Source: Acidobacteriota bacterium (lineage in GTDB: Bacteria; Acidobacteriota; Polarisedimenticolia; Gp22-AA2). From it: a stretch of DNA of 5,678 bases. A model generated the notes under the pieces. That model was not told where the DNA came from. It saw only the letters and a list, made by a program, of their open reading frames with translations, and ran no database searches. Of the stretch, positions 5,527 to 5,678 are shown piece by piece (position 1 is the first letter of the stretch; every line of letters starts with the position of its first letter). Made by a program: the position numbers and the translations under genes. The stretch covers positions 1 through 5,678 of the forward strand of contig JAPUIN010000308.1 in NCBI GenBank assembly GCA_027297005.1, written 5' to 3'.

Positions 5527-5678
5527 TCAGGCAGACACGGTCTCGGCGGGCTCGATGGCGAACGTCAGCGCCTTCCTCGCCAATCCGATCCGCACGGTGC
5601 CACCGCGCTCCAGGCGGCCGAACAGGATCTCCTCGGTCAGCGGATCACGCACGTGTGTCTGGATCACCCGGGCCAGCG
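5527..5678 (-). CDS. clpA: ATP-dependent Clp protease ATP-binding subunit ClpA, C-terminal end, truncated by window edge
   Basis: The last 49 codons of a gene entering from the right, ending in TGA. The residues LARVIQTHVRDPLTEEILFGRLERGG and TVRIGL...LTFAIEP match the C-terminal small (D2) domain of Clp/Hsp100 ATPases; the 'ARVIQ..(I/V)..PL..E(I/L)LFG.L..GG.V' pattern is characteristic of ClpA. The short tail after it, without the longer extension seen in ClpC/ClpB, also favours ClpA. ClpA unfolds substrates, often N-degron proteins delivered by ClpS, and feeds them to ClpP in the cytosol. The catalytic Walker motifs and the ClpP-binding IGF/L loop lie outside the window. ClpB or ClpC cannot be wholly excluded from so short a piece. 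Confidence 0.8.
   Translation of the reverse strand, partial: LARVIQTHVRDPLTEEILFGRLERGGTVRIGLARKALTFAIEPAETVSA

Overview
The window is GC-rich bacterial chromosome with almost all coding on the minus strand. A diderm (Gram-negative) organism is suggested by three things: a lipobox-bearing lipoprotein, an SppA protease, and a ClpA-type C-terminus. No taxonomic marker is present. The mix of a short DUF885-like lipoprotein, a tiny basic MGKGTRKAE protein, a canonical ETF pair and selenocysteine use would fit Acidobacteriota or a neighbouring uncultured lineage, but that is inference.

Reading minus-strand genes in the direction of transcription (high to low coordinates): the last 49 codons of clpA (5678-5527); a 125-bp inverted-repeat structure (5400-5524); a secreted DUF885-type putative metallopeptidase lipoprotein (5290-3953); one plus-strand gene for a 38-aa highly basic protein (3712-3828); a small inverted-repeat element (3550-3625); the etfB-etfA operon (3436-1644) behind a good sigma70-like promoter that carries a palindromic operator; a membrane-anchored DsbA-family thiol oxidoreductase (1371-541); and the N-terminal 130 codons of sppA (392-1, running off the window).

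The main discovery is the DsbA-family gene. A conventional gene caller would split it into two pieces, because an in-frame TGA sits exactly where the first cysteine of the thioredoxin-fold CxxC motif belongs (FSDFQ-TGA-PFC). Directly downstream of that TGA, inside the coding sequence, is a strong hairpin with a GGUCC apical loop at the spacing expected of a bacterial SECIS. I read it as a 276-aa selenoprotein with a U-P-F-C active site, not a pseudogene.

The genes do not form one pathway. EtfAB carries electrons from acyl-CoA and related dehydrogenases to the quinone pool. The Sec-DsbA, the DUF885 lipoprotein and SppA all act at or outside the inner membrane (thiol redox, peptide hydrolysis, signal-peptide clearance). 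ClpA is cytosolic protein quality control.
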